45,100 nt of DNA from Defluviicoccus sp. (GCA_029624735.1 JARSSM010000003.1:1-45100), one strand, 5' to 3'. Numbered from the stretch's first letter, positions 22,373-30,822 are shown. Notes: generated by a model from the letters alone, not told the origin. Program-made: numbers and translations.

Positions 22373-23237
22373 GTTTCTGTCGGGCATTGCCATGAGTGCT
22401 CTCATCGCCACCGGTGCGTCGACCGGCCAGGCGGAAGAGCGCCCCGACAAGCTCACCATCGGCCTGTTGCCGGGCGAGTCCGCACCGACCGTCATGCGGA
22501 TCAACGAGCCGCTGCGCGCATACCTGCAGACCCGGCTCGGCCTGCCTGTCGAAATCGTCGTCGGCGCCAACTATGCCGCCACCGGCGAGGCGCTGCGCTT
22601 CGGTCGGCTCGACATCGCCTATCTCGGCCCCGTGACCTACATCCTGCAGAGCCGCCGTGCCAAGCTGGAGCCGTTCGCCCGGCCGACGCACGCGGATGTC
22701 GGCCCCACCTTCCAGGCGGTGGTGATCGTCCCCGCCGACAGTTCGACACAGACCCTCGCCGACCTTAAGGGCAAGGAGGTGGCGTTCGGCGATCCCGCGT
22801 CAACGTCCGGAACTTGGGTGCCGCGCTACATGCTGCTGGAGGCGGGCCTCGTCTCCGGGCGCGACTACACGCTGCGTGTGCTCGGCGCCCATGACGCGGT
22901 CGCGATGGCGGTGGCCAACCGCAAGGCAGATGCCGGAGGGCTCAGCATGCCGATCTACAACCGGCTGATCCGCGAGCAGAAACTGGACCCGGCTACGGTT
23001 CGGGTGCTAGCGGACTCGCCGCCGATCCCGGAATACATGTGGACGTTCCGCGAAGGGCTCGAGCCGGCGTTCAAGGAGGAGATCCGCCAGGCGTTCCTCG
23101 ACGTCACCGACCCGGCGGCGCTGCAGGTGTTCCGCGCCGTCGCCTTCATTCCGGCGGTCGATTCCGACGTCGACCGGGTGCGACTCTGGATCGAGGCGAT
23201 TGGCAAGTCGGCCCCGGGAGCGGTTCCCGAGCCATGA
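22365..23237 (+). CDS. PhnD-type periplasmic substrate-binding protein (candidate vanadate-binding)
   Basis: 290 aa from the ATG at 22365, which overlaps the ATPase stop by 8 bases and follows GGAGAAGGAAG. Signal peptide residues 1-23 (MRKFLSGIAMSALIATGAST then GQA). The mature protein has the PhnD-like order: LTIGLLPGESAPTVMRINEP, RFGRLDIAYLGPVTY, KGKEVAFGDPASTSGTWVPR, and a C-terminal PPIPEYMWTF. The S-x-S-G-x-W-x-P-R segment normally contacts the oxyanion in phosphonate-binding relatives. Together with the flanking ATPase and permease genes it makes a complete importer; I infer vanadate as ligand from the vnf context. Confidence 0.88.
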   Translation: MRKFLSGIAMSALIATGASTGQAEERPDKLTIGLLPGESAPTVMRINEPLRAYLQTRLGLPVEIVVGANYAATGEALRFGRLDIAYLGPVTYILQSRRAKLEPFARPTHADVGPTFQAVVIVPADSSTQTLADLKGKEVAFGDPASTSGTWVPRYMLLEAGLVSGRDYTLRVLGAHDAVAMAVANRKADAGGLSMPIYNRLIREQKLDPATVRVLADSPPIPEYMWTFREGLEPAFKEEIRQAFLDVTDPAALQVFRAVAFIPAVDSDVDRVRLWIEAIGKSAPGAVPEP

Positions 23238-24058
23238 GCACCGCCAGCTTCTCACAGGACAATGACGTTGCGGCCGTTCTCGCGGACGGCCGCAGCCGCC
23301 TTCTCCGCCGAAACCTCCAAACGGCGGCGCTGCTGGCGATCGTCGCCGCCTCCTTCGCCTACACCGGTGCCTTCGATGCGCCCCGCTACGAGGACGCGCT
23401 GCAAACGCTCATCACGCTTGCCGGTGACGCCATGCCCCCCGACTTCAGCCGCTGGCAGGGCTGGGGGCGTCCGCTGATCGAGACGGCCGCCACCGCCGTT
23501 GCCGGCACGGCGTTGGCCGCAACCCTTGCGCTGCCGCTCGGTATCGTTGCAGCGGGGAAGTGGGCGCCGCGACCGGTGTGTCTCGCGGCACGCCTCGCTC
23601 TCAACACCGCCCGCTCGATCCCCGACCTGATCTGGGGGGTGATCTTCGTCGCCGCCGTCGGCTTCGGCCCGCTGCCGGGGGTGTTGGCGCTCGCCGCCCA
23701 TTCCACCGGCATGCTGGGGAAGTTCTACGCCGAGATCCTCGAGCATGCGGACCCGGCGCCGGGCGACGCGCTACGCAGCCAGGGCGTCTCGCGGCTCGGC
23801 GTCCTGAGATTCGCGGTGCTGCCGCAGGTGTTGCCGCGGCTGGCCGACGTCACCCTCTATCGCTGCGAGCATAACCTCCGCGCCGCGACGGTGCTGGGCG
23901 TCATCGGCGCCGGCGGCCTGGGGCAGGAGATCGTCACCGCCTTCCATCTGTTCGAATACCGCGAGGCGTCGGCGCTGCTCCTCGTCATGCTGGCGCTGGT
24001 GACGGCGATCGGCGGGCTGAGTGATCACCTTCGGAACCGCTTCCTGCGCGGCGACTGA
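23234..24058 (+). CDS. PhnE-type ABC transporter permease (candidate vanadate importer)
   Basis: 274 aa; the ATG at 23234 overlaps the binding-protein stop (ATGA). About five to six membrane helices, with the inner-membrane permease domain beginning near GRPLIETAATAVAGTALAAT and the coupling EAA-type loop around GDALRSQGVSRLGVLRFAVL, followed by ATVLGVIGAGGLGQEI, which is characteristic of PhnE permeases. Last gene of the vnfDGK strand operon. It ends only 13 bases before the stop codon of vnfX, which runs the other way. Function as the membrane channel of the inferred vanadate importer. Confidence 0.88.
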   Translation: MSTASFSQDNDVAAVLADGRSRLLRRNLQTAALLAIVAASFAYTGAFDAPRYEDALQTLITLAGDAMPPDFSRWQGWGRPLIETAATAVAGTALAATLALPLGIVAAGKWAPRPVCLAARLALNTARSIPDLIWGVIFVAAVGFGPLPGVLALAAHSTGMLGKFYAEILEHADPAPGDALRSQGVSRLGVLRFAVLPQVLPRLADVTLYRCEHNLRAATVLGVIGAGGLGQEIVTAFHLFEYREASALLLVMLALVTAIGGLSDHLRNRFLRGD

Positions 24059-24071
24059 ACCGTCCCCGCTG

Positions 24072-24563
24072 TCAATCGGGCAGATCGCCGATCGAGGTGA
24101 TGAGCTCGTATCTCTCGCCCATGCCCGCACCGACGGCGCCGGCGCCGGCAACCCGCGCAGCGGAGCCGGCTTTGGCGACCGCGTACTCGACCCACGGCAG
24201 GCCGCCGCAACAGATCGCGAGGCTCACTTCGTTGAGCAGGTCGACGATGTCGTGCCCCTCGTCGACGATGATCGGCTGGATGCCCGCCAGCATCAGGCGG
24301 CGGATTGCCGAAGCGCCGATGTTGGCAGCGTAGACAGCGGTGCAGTCCTTCAGAAATTCAAGCTTGGCGGCAAGCTTGTCCTGCGCCGTGTTTTCCAGCC
24401 CGGCGCGGATGCTGGTGCCGGTCGGATCGGCCTTCACGAACTGGCCGACGCCGACGAGATCCGCCCATCCGGCCGAGACATCGTAGACGACGAGGCTGTC
24501 GGCGCCGCCAAAATGCAGGTTGACCCGCGCGCGGTCGTTCGACGCAAAGGCGATCTTCAGCAT
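24072..24563 (-). CDS. vnfX: FeV-cofactor carrier/assembly protein VnfX
   Basis: 163 aa of the NifX family. It starts MLKIAFASNDRARVNLHFGG and continues ADSLVVYDVS, AVYAANIGASAIRRLMLAGI, QPIIVDEGHDIVDLLNEVSL and CCGGLPWVEYA, close to VnfX/NifX. The NDRxxVNLHFG start and the IIVDEGHDI segment fit VnfX, which in Azotobacter binds FeV-cofactor precursor and aids transfer from VnfEN. The ATG at 24563 lies inside the vnfN end (7-base overlap), the usual EN-X order. The C-terminus is Ala/Gly-rich and not conserved. Last gene of the minus-strand operon. Confidence 0.9.
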   Translation of the reverse strand: MLKIAFASNDRARVNLHFGGADSLVVYDVSAGWADLVGVGQFVKADPTGTSIRAGLENTAQDKLAAKLEFLKDCTAVYAANIGASAIRRLMLAGIQPIIVDEGHDIVDLLNEVSLAICCGGLPWVEYAVAKAGSAARVAGAGAVGAGMGERYELITSIGDLPD

Positions 24564-25924
24564 GCGGTTTCCCTCCAGTCGTCCGCCGCGCGGTAGCGGG
24601 AGCGGTAGGGCGCAACCAGCTGCCGGCCTGCGGTCAACACGTTGGCGAAGTCGAACAGCGCCTGGCGGCTGCCGCGGTAGCCGACCCAGGTGCGCGCGTG
24701 GCCGCCGAAGTGGTCGTGCTGCGGGAAGCCGGCACGCAGCAGCGGCACGCCGAGGCGGGCTGCTGTCTGCACCGCGTGCGAGTTGGCGATGACGAGGTCG
24801 AGACCGCGGGTCCGCACGCTGTCTTCCAGATCCTCCAGGTCGCCGACGGCGATGCGGTCAACCGGCAGGTCGGCAAGCAGCGGGGACGGCGCAGAGGCAA
24901 CCGCCGCCACGACTTCGGCGCCCATGCCGACGAGGAAGCGGATCAACTGGCTTAGCAGATCCGGATCGGCGGCGACGGCGACGCGCGCTTCGCCCAGCGC
25001 GAAGTGACAATCGACCATCGCGTCCATCAGCTGCGCGCGCTGGCGCTCGATGCTTCGCGGCACCGGCCGGCCGCTGATCCGGCGCAAGGCATCCGTGAAG
25101 GCGTCGTACGCGTCGAGCCCCATCAATCCGGCGAACCGGAGGTCGGGAACGCCAGTTCGTGCCTTGAGCACGTCGGCGGCGCGGCCGAGGGACGAGCCGA
25201 TCACCAGCGTGGCAATGGAGGCGCCCATTCGGGCGATGGCGGCCCGCGTCGTGCCGCCGTAGGTGAGGGTTGAGAAACCGATCTCGGTAAGGTGTCCGTC
25301 GAGCGAGGACGCCAGGTCCGGAAGCATTAGCGCATCGAGCCCGAACGCCCCGATCCACTCATGAAGCGCTTCCGCGTCGCCGGTCGTCAGCATCGGCGAT
25401 GCGAGCACGTTGACCTGCCGCAGGCGGCCGGTGCTCCGTTCGGTCGTCGGGACCAGCGCGCCGATGATCGCCTCAAGCGCGTCGGCGAAGCCGGTTTCCA
25501 GGCCGCCGCCGGCATCGGGGGCATTGACGGGGATGATCGAGACCGGCGAGAACGCTGGATGGGCCGTCCGGAAAGCCCTCAGGGTGCGCGGAATATCCGC
25601 CCCTTGCGCTTCTGCGATGCCGGTGGTGATCAGGCCAATGACGTCCGGGCCGTCCTTCTCGCAGATGGTGCGCAGCGCCTCGACCACGTTGTCGTCGGCG
25701 CCGAGGACGACAGTGAGCTGCTCCATCGCCGTCGTCTGCAGCGCAATCGGCTCGCGGAAGTGCCGCATGAAAAACAACTTCGAAAGCGCCGTGCAGCCGC
25801 GAGCGCCATGCTCCAGCGGCATCGCCCGGTCGATCCCGAGAAAGGCGAGTGACGCGCCCATCGCCGGACTGACCTTCAGCGGACGGACGGCGAGCGGTTT
25901 GCCGGAAAGTACGACCTGGGCCAT
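24557..25924 (-). CDS. vnfN: Nitrogenase cofactor scaffold subunit VnfN
   Basis: 455 aa of the NifN/VnfN family, beta-like half of the scaffold on which FeV-cofactor is matured. It begins MAQVVLSGKPLAVRPLKVSP and shows PLEHGARGCTALSKLFFMRH with the conserved Cys, IGLITTGIAEAQGADI and a C-terminal RAGFPQHDHFGGHARTWVGY typical of NifN-like proteins. It begins two bases after the vnfE stop, so the pair is translationally coupled and should form VnfE2N2. The vnf rather than nif assignment is from gene context, since family level alone would allow nifN. Confidence 0.9.
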   Translation of the reverse strand: MAQVVLSGKPLAVRPLKVSPAMGASLAFLGIDRAMPLEHGARGCTALSKLFFMRHFREPIALQTTAMEQLTVVLGADDNVVEALRTICEKDGPDVIGLITTGIAEAQGADIPRTLRAFRTAHPAFSPVSIIPVNAPDAGGGLETGFADALEAIIGALVPTTERSTGRLRQVNVLASPMLTTGDAEALHEWIGAFGLDALMLPDLASSLDGHLTEIGFSTLTYGGTTRAAIARMGASIATLVIGSSLGRAADVLKARTGVPDLRFAGLMGLDAYDAFTDALRRISGRPVPRSIERQRAQLMDAMVDCHFALGEARVAVAADPDLLSQLIRFLVGMGAEVVAAVASAPSPLLADLPVDRIAVGDLEDLEDSVRTRGLDLVIANSHAVQTAARLGVPLLRAGFPQHDHFGGHARTWVGYRGSRQALFDFANVLTAGRQLVAPYRSRYRAADDWRETAC

Positions 25925-25926
25925 GC

Positions 25927-27342
25927 TCAGAGTCCTTCAACCTGGCGGGAAAGACCGTGGTCGTTGCGCCCGTCCCAGCGTGGTCGTGCGCGCACCTGCT
26001 CCCACACCGGGCTCTCGGCTGACACCGCCACCTGGCGGGCGAACTCGATGATCCCGGCGTAGCCGGCAAAGCCGATGTCCCGGACGTGATCGAGGTCGAG
26101 AAATGGCACCCGCGCCTTCAGTGCCGGGTAGATATAGCGGTCGCCGGCGGCGAGGATGTCCGCTCCGTAGGCGTCGAAGGCGCGCAGCAGCGCGGTCTGG
26201 TCGTTGTCGTCGATCATCCGGGCGTCCGGCCCCATCAAGGCTCGAATGCGCGCCTTGTCCTCTTCGGTGGATTTCTCGGTGCCGGTGGCGACGACGGTGA
26301 GGCCCAGATCCTGCATCGCCGAGATCACCGACCACGACTTGAAGCCGCCGGAGAAGATCAGCACCCGTTTACCGGCGAGCCGCCGGCGATAGGAGGCTAG
26401 CGCTGCCTCGGCTCCCGCCTCCTCGCGGACGATCAGCGCTTCCGTTCGCGCCGCCAGATCGGGGTCGTCCAGCACGCGGGCAAAATCGCGCAGCGCCTGC
26501 GAGGTATCGGCCATGCCGTAGAAGCTGCCCTCGAAGAACGGCGTACCCCAGCGCTCCTGCATGCCTCGGGCGACGCTCAGCATCGCCTTCGAGCAGACGA
26601 CCATGTTCGCTTCCGCCCGGTGCATCCCCTGCAAGTCGCGAAAGCGGGCATCGCCGGTCAGCGTGCACAGGACGCGCAGGCCCAGTTCGTCGAGCAGGGG
26701 GGCGACGTTCCAGAACTCGCCACCAACGTTCCACTCGCCGATCAGGTTGACGTCGTGGGTCCGGATCCCCGGGCGCTGCGCCGCCTTTGGCACGGGGGCG
26801 GGCTCTGCCGTACCGATCACGTGCTTCAACAGCACGTCACCGGCGATGCGGTTGCCGAGATTCTTGTTGCCGTAGAAGCCGGCGCAGTCCACCGGCACCA
26901 CCGGCACCAACCACCGCCGCCGGGCGCCGCGGGCGATCACGTCAAGATCTTCGCCGGACATGGCCGTGACGCAGGTGTTGTAGAGGAACACGGCCGCCGG
27001 ACTGTAGCGTTCGATGACGTGGCCGATCGCCCCCAGCAGCCGCTCCTCGCCGCCGCCCATGATCACGTCCATCTCCGACAGGTCGGTGGTCAGGCCGATG
27101 CGGTAGAGTATCGAGCCGGAAGAACGGGAGCCGCGTGCATCCCACGAGCTGCCGGCGCAGCCGATCGGGCCGTGGACGATGTGCGCCGCATCGGTGATCG
27201 GCACCAGCGCGTTGCGCGCGCCGTCGAAACAGCAGCCGCCCTGCGTCGCCCCCGGCTTCGGCCGCGCGCAGCCGGACTTGCTCTTGCGGTTGTGGTCGCA
27301 CGCCGGTTCGTTCTGCAGTGCCAGAATTTCATCTGCTCTCAT
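25927..27342 (-). CDS. vnfE: Nitrogenase cofactor scaffold subunit VnfE
   Basis: 471 aa, alpha-like subunit of the cofactor scaffold. Cys37, Cys62 and Cys124 ([36 protein letters not shown]) fall at the numbers of the Azotobacter NifE cluster ligands. [20 protein letters not shown] and [20 protein letters not shown] are typical NifE/VnfE stretches. The N-terminus has [20 protein letters not shown], a common NifE lead. The start ATG overlaps the stop of the small Cys-motif gene (ATGA), and vnfN follows after two bases. Assigned to the vanadium pathway because it lies in the vnf operon behind a vnf-type promoter. Confidence 0.92.
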   Translation of the reverse strand: MRADEILALQNEPACDHNRKSKSGCARPKPGATQGGCCFDGARNALVPITDAAHIVHGPIGCAGSSWDARGSRSSGSILYRIGLTTDLSEMDVIMGGGEERLLGAIGHVIERYSPAAVFLYNTCVTAMSGEDLDVIARGARRRWLVPVVPVDCAGFYGNKNLGNRIAGDVLLKHVIGTAEPAPVPKAAQRPGIRTHDVNLIGEWNVGGEFWNVAPLLDELGLRVLCTLTGDARFRDLQGMHRAEANMVVCSKAMLSVARGMQERWGTPFFEGSFYGMADTSQALRDFARVLDDPDLAARTEALIVREEAGAEAALASYRRRLAGKRVLIFSGGFKSWSVISAMQDLGLTVVATGTEKSTEEDKARIRALMGPDARMIDDNDQTALLRAFDAYGADILAAGDRYIYPALKARVPFLDLDHVRDIGFAGYAGIIEFARQVAVSAESPVWEQVRARPRWDGRNDHGLSRQVEGL

Positions 27343-27764
27343 CGCGGGGCTCCTGCGGCGGGTCGCCGTGACGGGCGCCGATGCTCGACAAAGGCGGGGT
27401 CGGCGGTGCGCTCGGCCAACGCCCGCGCCCAGGCGATTTCATCAGCCGTGAGCAGCGAGTCCCGGACCCGGTTGAACAGTGGGTTCAGGTAGCCGTCGAG
27501 ATGGTTGAACAGGCGAGAGTGCCGCTTGACCGTGTTCTTGCGGAACCGCAGGCAGCCGTAACACGCCGCGGATCGGGCCGCGAAGGCGCCGGACGGAACC
27601 CGGTAGACGAGCGCAAAGATGCGAATGCCGGTCGCCAGCACTTCGCGAAAAGGCCGGAACCACCACGCCCGGCGATAGCAAAGGTGTTCCAGGCGGATGA
27701 CGCAAACCTTGCAGGAGGCGTATTCGCGGCCGGGATGGGGTGCTGGAGCAGTGGAGCCGTTCAT
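27339..27764 (-). CDS. Small basic Cys-motif protein of the vnf operon, unknown function
   Basis: 141 aa from the ATG at 27764, inside the stop of the NifX-like gene (ATGA); its own stop overlaps the vnfE start. I do not recognise the family. Visible features: Cys18-x2-Cys21-x7-Cys29 near the N-terminus ([16 protein letters not shown]) and Cys68-x2-Cys71 in the middle ([16 protein letters not shown]), with Trp/Arg-rich and mostly helical sequence between, then [20 protein letters not shown]. The five cysteines could hold an iron-sulfur cluster or zinc. Being locked on both sides between cofactor-assembly genes by start/stop overlaps, it probably acts in FeV-cofactor synthesis or electron supply; this is inference. 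Confidence 0.72.
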   Translation of the reverse strand: MNGSTAPAPHPGREYASCKVCVIRLEHLCYRRAWWFRPFREVLATGIRIFALVYRVPSGAFAARSAACYGCLRFRKNTVKRHSRLFNHLDGYLNPLFNRVRDSLLTADEIAWARALAERTADPAFVEHRRPSRRPAAGAPR

Positions 27765-28303
27765 CGCGTCCCTCCATTCGATGCGGAAATCGTACCGTGG
27801 CGTACGATCCCGGCCGCTTCCGTACGCTCCGGTCGCGTCGAGAGGTGGCCCGCTGCGGCGATCGCCTTGCGCAGCCAGGGCGGTGGGTTGGTCGCCAGCA
27901 TCGCCTGACAACGGGCGAGCAGTGTCGCGATCGGCTCGTCTCGCGGAACCGCGATCGGGTGAATGCCACGCTTCATCGCCGATGTGGCGGCGATGTCGCC
28001 GATGCGACGGGCAAAAACCAGATGGCAGGCGTCGATCGCCGCCATTCGCATCGCCACGCGCCCTTCGCACTTGTCCGGATTATCGTTGGCAGCCATGCAC
28101 TTGCGGGGCATGGGGGAAAATTCGACAAGCCCGACCAGGCGGCTTTCGTCAGCGGCAACCTCATAGATCGCAAGTCTCGGCGTCCGGCCCAGCGGTGCGT
28201 CGACGAGGCCGCTGCCGCCGGTGGCGATGGCGACCCGAACCGCTGTCCGGCGTTCGCCACATGGATCGACGAGACGTATTGCTCGCTCGGCTTTCATGTT
28301 CAT
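27761..28303 (-). CDS. NifX/NafY-family protein (VnfY-like candidate)
   Basis: 180 aa from the ATG at 28303 (a second ATG two codons later is possible). The longer open frame upstream would run through the sigma-54 promoter and is rejected. The domain starts RTAVRVAIATGGSGLVDAPL and contains AACHLVFARR-like DACHLVFARRIGDIAATSAM, RGIHPIAVPRDEPIATLLAR and PPPWLRKAI, the dinitrogenase-cofactor-binding fold. A Cys/Asn insertion (MPRKCMAANDNPDKCEGRVA) replaces the usual loop. Azotobacter has a NafY-like VnfY for V-nitrogenase maturation, and this may be its counterpart, but similarity alone does not prove it. First gene of the sigma-54 operon ending in vnfENX. Confidence 0.75.
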   Translation of the reverse strand: MNMKAERAIRLVDPCGERRTAVRVAIATGGSGLVDAPLGRTPRLAIYEVAADESRLVGLVEFSPMPRKCMAANDNPDKCEGRVAMRMAAIDACHLVFARRIGDIAATSAMKRGIHPIAVPRDEPIATLLARCQAMLATNPPPWLRKAIAAAGHLSTRPERTEAAGIVRHGTISASNGGTR

Positions 28304-28345
28304 CACATCCACTTTCAAAGGAAAGAACTTGCTTCTACATTCAAT

Positions 28346-28364
28346 AGGCAAGAACAGTGCCAAA
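28346..28364 (-). promoter_or_regulatory. Sigma-54 (-24/-12) promoter of the vnfEN operon
   Basis: Read on the minus strand the site is TTTGGCACTGTTCTTGCCT, with GG (28361-28360) and GC (28349-28348) ten bases apart and perfect TGGCAC and TTGC halves. It sits between the vnfA stop (28377) and the NifX-like start (28303), so initiation near 28336 leaves a leader of about 33 bases. Thirteen bases, TTTGGCACTGTTC, are identical to the vnfD promoter. I see no GTAC-N6-GTAC dyad in the 200 bases upstream, which lie inside vnfA. Confidence 0.8.
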
Positions 28365-28376
28365 TAGAAGGCAGGT

Positions 28377-30260
28377 TCACTCTTTGCGGAATGTCCGATA
28401 ATCAAGATTATACTGCACCATTCTCAACCCAAGGACGCGTCGCGTGAGATTGAGCTCTCTCGCCGCTTCGGTGGTGTTGCCTTTGTGTATCTTCAGTGCC
28501 TCAACGATCATCTCGTACTCGACCGCCCGGAGCTTGGCCTCGAGCCCGCAGCCGAAGCTGGTGCCCGACTCCACCGAGGTCTGCAGCGACGGCGGCAGGT
28601 GATAGCCATGGATGACGCCGTCGTCGGAGAGGATGACCGAGCGTTCGATCACGTTCTCGAGCTCACGCACGTTGCCCGGCCAGTGGTAGCTCATCAGCAT
28701 GTCGAGAGCGGGGGTCGAGATGCGCTTGACATCCTTGCCGCTCTCGGCGGCAAAGCGCGCGACGAAGTGATCGGCCAGCGTGATGACGTCGCTGCCGCGA
28801 TCACGTAAGGGCGGGATGGTGATCGGGAAGACGTTCAGACGGTAGAACAAGTCCTCACGGAACGTTCCGTCCGCGACCATCGCTTCCAGATCGCGGTTGG
28901 TGGCGGCGATGATGCGGAGCTCGACCTTGACGGCTCTGGTGCCGCCGATGCGCTCGAACGTGCGCTCCTGCAACACCCGTAGCAGCTTCGCCTGTACCGA
29001 CAGCGGCAATTCGCCGACCTCGTCGAGGAAGACCGTGCCTTTGTCGGCCAGTTCGAACCGGCCCTTGCGCTGACCGGTGGCGCCGGTGAACGAGCCTTTC
29101 TCGTGGCCGAACAGTTCGCTTTCGACGATCGTCTCGGGCAGGGCGGCGCAGTTGAACTTGACGAACGGGCCGTCGGCGAACGGGCTGTTGTAGTGGATGG
29201 CGTTGGCGACCAGCTCCTTTCCCACGCCACTCTCGCCTAGGATCAACACGCTCGTTTTGGCCGGCGCGATCTTGCCGATGAGCTGGTAGACATCCTGCAT
29301 CGGCTTGGAGTTGCCGATGATGTTGGAAGGCTTGAATTTCTGCTTCAGCGCGTCGTGCAGGCGGCGATTCTCGTTCTCCAGGTCCTTCCGCTCGATGTTC
29401 TCGACGAGATAGAGTTCGACGGCCGGGGCGATCATCGACGCAACGATCGCCAGGAACTCGAAGTCCTGTCGCAGCAGCCGGTTGTTCTCATAAACCCGCT
29501 CGGCGCAGATCGTCCCGAGGACGCGTCCGCCGTTGAGGATCGGCAGGCACAGGAACGAACAGTCCAGTTCGTCGTCGCCGGTGCGGCTGCCGGTGCGGTT
29601 GAGGAACATCGAGCTGTCGCGCAGCCGTGGCGCGACGATCGCCTTGCCCGACTCGACCACGGCGCCAATGATTCCCTCCCCCAGGGAGTAGATGCCGCGG
29701 GCTTTCTCCTCCTCGCTCAATCCGAAGCTCTCATGAATGAAGATCCGGCCGGCGTGTTGGTCGAATAGTGTCACCATGCCACGGACGATGCGCTGCCGCT
29801 GTTCCATGACTTCAAGAATTAAGGTCAGCGCATCGGCAAGGTCTTTGCTGTCGGCGATCACCCGAATGATGCGGTAGAGCGTCGGCAGCGTCTTGATCCG
29901 GCATTCTCCCGTCTGGCAGTCGGTGAACTCGCCGCCGATGTCATCCAGGTCCACCTCGAAGCCGCGGCGGATCGCATCATCCGCAGCGGCATCAAGCCTG
30001 CGGCCCCTGGGACCGCCGCCGTTGACCGCACCGTGGAGGTCGGCGACGGCGCGGGTCGATCCAGGCGCCAAAGGCGCGCGGCGACTGCGGACGGCTTCAG
30101 GATGGACGACGCAAGAGTAGTCGGGGGAAGCGGTACTCTGGCTCCACGCGGCCGGAACAGGAACGAAAACTGTGGTCCGGCGGGCCGCTTCGCCCTTCTG
30201 CCTCGGTGCACCCGTGGTCGGTGCTGATGCGACGAGGTCCGCGTCTCTCGTCCTCTTCAT
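28377..30260 (-). CDS. vnfA: Sigma-54-dependent activator VnfA
   Basis: Enhancer-binding protein that activates V-nitrogenase genes. Order: a Cys motif (TDCQTGECRIKTLPTLY), GAF sensor domain (VRGMVTLFDQHAGRIFIHES, CLPILNGGRVLGTICAERVY), AAA+ domain (Walker A ILGESGVGKE, loop GSFTGA, Walker B VFLDEVGE) and a C-terminal helix-turn-helix (EAARELNLTRRVLGLRM). It matches Azotobacter VnfA throughout the core, but the first Cys of that protein's C-x-C-x4-C motif is Thr here. The start is uncertain: the ATG at 30260 follows AGGTAGG but gives about 100 residues of non-conserved, less coding-like sequence, while GTG at 29954 would give 525 aa, the Azotobacter length. Confidence 0.9.
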   Translation of the reverse strand: MKRTRDADLVASAPTTGAPRQKGEAARRTTVFVPVPAAWSQSTASPDYSCVVHPEAVRSRRAPLAPGSTRAVADLHGAVNGGGPRGRRLDAAADDAIRRGFEVDLDDIGGEFTDCQTGECRIKTLPTLYRIIRVIADSKDLADALTLILEVMEQRQRIVRGMVTLFDQHAGRIFIHESFGLSEEEKARGIYSLGEGIIGAVVESGKAIVAPRLRDSSMFLNRTGSRTGDDELDCSFLCLPILNGGRVLGTICAERVYENNRLLRQDFEFLAIVASMIAPAVELYLVENIERKDLENENRRLHDALKQKFKPSNIIGNSKPMQDVYQLIGKIAPAKTSVLILGESGVGKELVANAIHYNSPFADGPFVKFNCAALPETIVESELFGHEKGSFTGATGQRKGRFELADKGTVFLDEVGELPLSVQAKLLRVLQERTFERIGGTRAVKVELRIIAATNRDLEAMVADGTFREDLFYRLNVFPITIPPLRDRGSDVITLADHFVARFAAESGKDVKRISTPALDMLMSYHWPGNVRELENVIERSVILSDDGVIHGYHLPPSLQTSVESGTSFGCGLEAKLRAVEYEMIVEALKIHKGNTTEAARELNLTRRVLGLRMVQYNLDYRTFRKE

Positions 30261-30267
30261 GTGAGAC

Positions 30268-30822
30268 CTACCTGCGAGCGAGGAGCGCATTGCGGTGCTC
30301 CGCTGTGCCTGCTGTCTTCGGCTGCGGCGGTGTCAACAACGAAACGGCAGCACTGCCGTTTTCGGCCCGGTTCGACGTGCCGACGCCGACGTAGGCAAAC
30401 TCGCCGAAACGCTCGAAGTTGCGCGGCTGGCCGCCGGAACCCACGGCGCGGGCGAGGCCCTCGACGTCAGGTACCCGCAACCCACCGAGAATCTCGATAC
30501 CGTAACTATGAAGCCGCGGGCGCATGGGCGTCGCCGGAGCGATCAACGCCGCCGCTTGCACGGCGGTCCGATCGTCCGCTGGGTTCGGATGCCGCTTGGC
30601 GTTAACTGTCTCGCCGCTGTCAAGATCGAGCAGTTCGATCGGGTCGGCACATCCCTCGTCGCCGTCGTGGATTTGTCGATTGTTGACCTGAACGAAGCCG
30701 GAGATGCGGAAGCCGCGCTGCTTCAGCGTGAGCGCAAAGCGGGCGAGCAGGTCGTCGACATCGACGGAAGGATCGTGGACGACGACTCCGGGACGAATCC
30801 AGGGTGCTTTGACCGGTTCCAT
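30268..30822 (-). CDS. DUF2478-like protein, C-terminal half divergent
   Basis: 184 aa from the ATG at 30822; a GTG at 30882 would lie on the ModE-like box and is less likely. Residues 10-70 (RPGVVVHDPSVDVDDLLARF, LKQRGFRISGFVQVNNRQ, CADPIELLDLDSGETV) match the start of DUF2478 proteins, which are predicted NTPases frequently placed with molybdate transport and nif genes. The second half in this frame lacks the expected V-N-R-F-G type segment; a weak match (FIVTVSRFSVG) appears in another frame near 30490, so a frameshift is possible. It ends seven bases before the upstream vnfA start and shares its promoter. Confidence 0.5.
   Translation of the reverse strand: MEPVKAPWIRPGVVVHDPSVDVDDLLARFALTLKQRGFRISGFVQVNNRQIHDGDEGCADPIELLDLDSGETVNAKRHPNPADDRTAVQAAALIAPATPMRPRLHSYGIEILGGLRVPDVEGLARAVGSGGQPRNFERFGEFAYVGVGTSNRAENGSAAVSLLTPPQPKTAGTAEHRNALLARR

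Noticed and set aside
28398..28411. Palindrome ATAATC-AA-GATTAT upstream of the vnfEN promoter
   Set aside because: It lies in the last codons of vnfA (YNLDY) and matches no known operator; probably coincidence.
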